Positions 63,339 to 64,000 of a DNA stretch of 64,000 bases are shown here, piece by piece. The stretch comes from Cytomitobacter sp965233535. GTDB lineage: Bacteria; Pseudomonadota; Alphaproteobacteria; CAJXXZ01; 1604HC. The position numbers and the translations under genes are program-made. How positions within the stretch are numbered: the stretch's first letter is position 1; the number at the start of each line of letters is the position of its first letter. Location of the stretch: NCBI GenBank assembly GCA_965233535.1, contig OZ247489.1:372001-436000 (forward strand), written 5' to 3'. The notes below the pieces were generated by a model, which was not told the origin of the DNA, did no database searches, and was given only the letters and a program-made list of their open reading frames with translations.

Positions 63339-64000
63339 ATGAACATGAAATTATTATTAAGTTTTCTTGCAATATCTCTTGTAAATGCAGGAAATGAAGA
63401 TCACATGACTCCTGATAGATCAACTTCAACTGCTAGAGAATTGTTTAGTGATGATGGAAGTGCGGTAACTCCATTTCCATTGAGTCAAGCCATGTCTTCA
63501 CCAAAGCATTTGACTCCTCAGAATCAGCCTACTGTTGCATCTTCTGATTTTACTGCTGGACAAAAAGTATCTAAAAAGCAAGCTGATTTGTTTACACATC
63601 AAAAAAGCAAAGACACATTAATGAAAAGTGATTTTTCAAAAACTATTGGTTCAGATAATATGGATACATTACTTAAAAAATTAGGGGATACGGAAGAGAA
63701 TCAAATAACAGCTTGGAATCTTCTTTCTAATACATCTGTTGAATTTGATGATTCAATTAAACGTAATTATATTAAAATAATTACTACGTATTTAAATACT
63801 TTGTATGTTAATCAGCCAGAAAATGAACAAATATCTAATTTATTATTAAAAACAGCTTCATTACAATTTTCGGCACAAGGTGTTCCATCAGAAAGGTTAG
63901 CAAAACACGTTGTAAATTATTGCAATGAAATGCAATATAAACTTGAAGATATAAGAGCTCAAAAAATGAAAACACAAGATGTAAAACTTGAAAATAAAAC
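63339..64000 (+). CDS. Predicted secreted protein, cut by the right edge
   Basis: The frame is open from the ATG at 63339 to the end of the window (at least 220 residues). A clear signal peptide (MNMKLLLSFLAISLVNA, then GNEDH) is followed by a Ser/Thr/Pro-rich, probably unstructured region of about 90 residues, then helical segments (TLLKKLGDTEENQITAWNLL; NEQISNLLLKTASLQF). It is not recognised. Secreted proteins with a disordered N-terminal part and helical repeats are frequent effector candidates in intracellular bacteria, but nothing here proves that. A second ATG lies six bases downstream. Confidence 0.65.
   Translation, partial: MNMKLLLSFLAISLVNAGNEDHMTPDRSTSTARELFSDDGSAVTPFPLSQAMSSPKHLTPQNQPTVASSDFTAGQKVSKKQADLFTHQKSKDTLMKSDFSKTIGSDNMDTLLKKLGDTEENQITAWNLLSNTSVEFDDSIKRNYIKIITTYLNTLYVNQPENEQISNLLLKTASLQFSAQGVPSERLAKHVVNYCNEMQYKLEDIRAQKMKTQDVKLENK

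Overview
The window comes from an AT-rich (about 30% GC by eye), gene-dense alphaproteobacterial chromosome with features of an obligate intracellular symbiont or parasite. An ATP/ADP translocase (Tlc) points to energy uptake from a host. A TrcR/DUF1013 regulator gene lies upstream of plsY-dprA-topA, a typical alphaproteobacterial neighbourhood, and GlyRS is the two-subunit form. Many proteins are shorter than usual (MreC, MrpC, PheT, ProS), and start and stop codons often overlap. A Rickettsiales or Holosporales member fits best; I cannot place it more finely from sequence alone. No insertion sequence, CRISPR array or rRNA operon is visible.

Layout. 1-5.7 kb: RNase E/G (cut by the left edge), xseA, a DedA protein, rsmG and parAB. 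5.8-10.6 kb, minus strand: ftsZ, ftsA, dapE and lysC (division and diaminopimelate). 10.7-17.6 kb, minus strand: a compact cluster of HK97-type head and tail genes resembling a gene transfer agent or domesticated phage, running from portal through protease, capsid, connector and tail proteins to a 29-codon gene and a holin-like protein. 17.7-23.3 kb: a TPR protein, yidC, a cobalamin adenosyltransferase, xseB, then two tandem phosphatidylserine decarboxylase genes and pssA. 23.5-32.5 kb: ychF, trxA, rpmI-rplT-pheST-lepA and a class A penicillin-binding protein. After a 509-base gap, 33-43 kb is one long minus-strand run: tal, xerC/D, accA, ftsB, mrpB-C-D, mlaE-F-D, tlc, an exported Cys-containing protein and an EamA transporter. 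43-51 kb: rpiB, a predicted secreted glycosyltransferase, tRNA-Ser(CGA), tRNA-Val(UAC), proS, topA, dprA, plsY and the TrcR-like gene. 51-64 kb, plus strand: an exported protein, a HemY-like TPR protein, glyQS, a stand-alone 5' nuclease, mreBCD-mrdA, tyrS, groESL and the start of a secreted protein cut by the right edge.

How it fits together. The cell appears to make peptidoglycan (lysC, dapE, class A PBP, PBP2, MreBCD, FtsZ/A/B) and its own phosphatidylethanolamine (AccA, PlsY, PssA, Psd), with Mla-type lipid transport, while importing ATP. The most notable points are: a phosphatidylserine decarboxylase paralogue that has lost the serine needed for self-processing but sits beside an intact copy; an intact, translationally coupled phage-type cluster in a shrunken genome that also keeps dprA; a set of promoters whose -10 box lies 6-8 bases from the start codon, suggesting leaderless mRNAs; and a toxin-like glycosyltransferase with a signal peptide.
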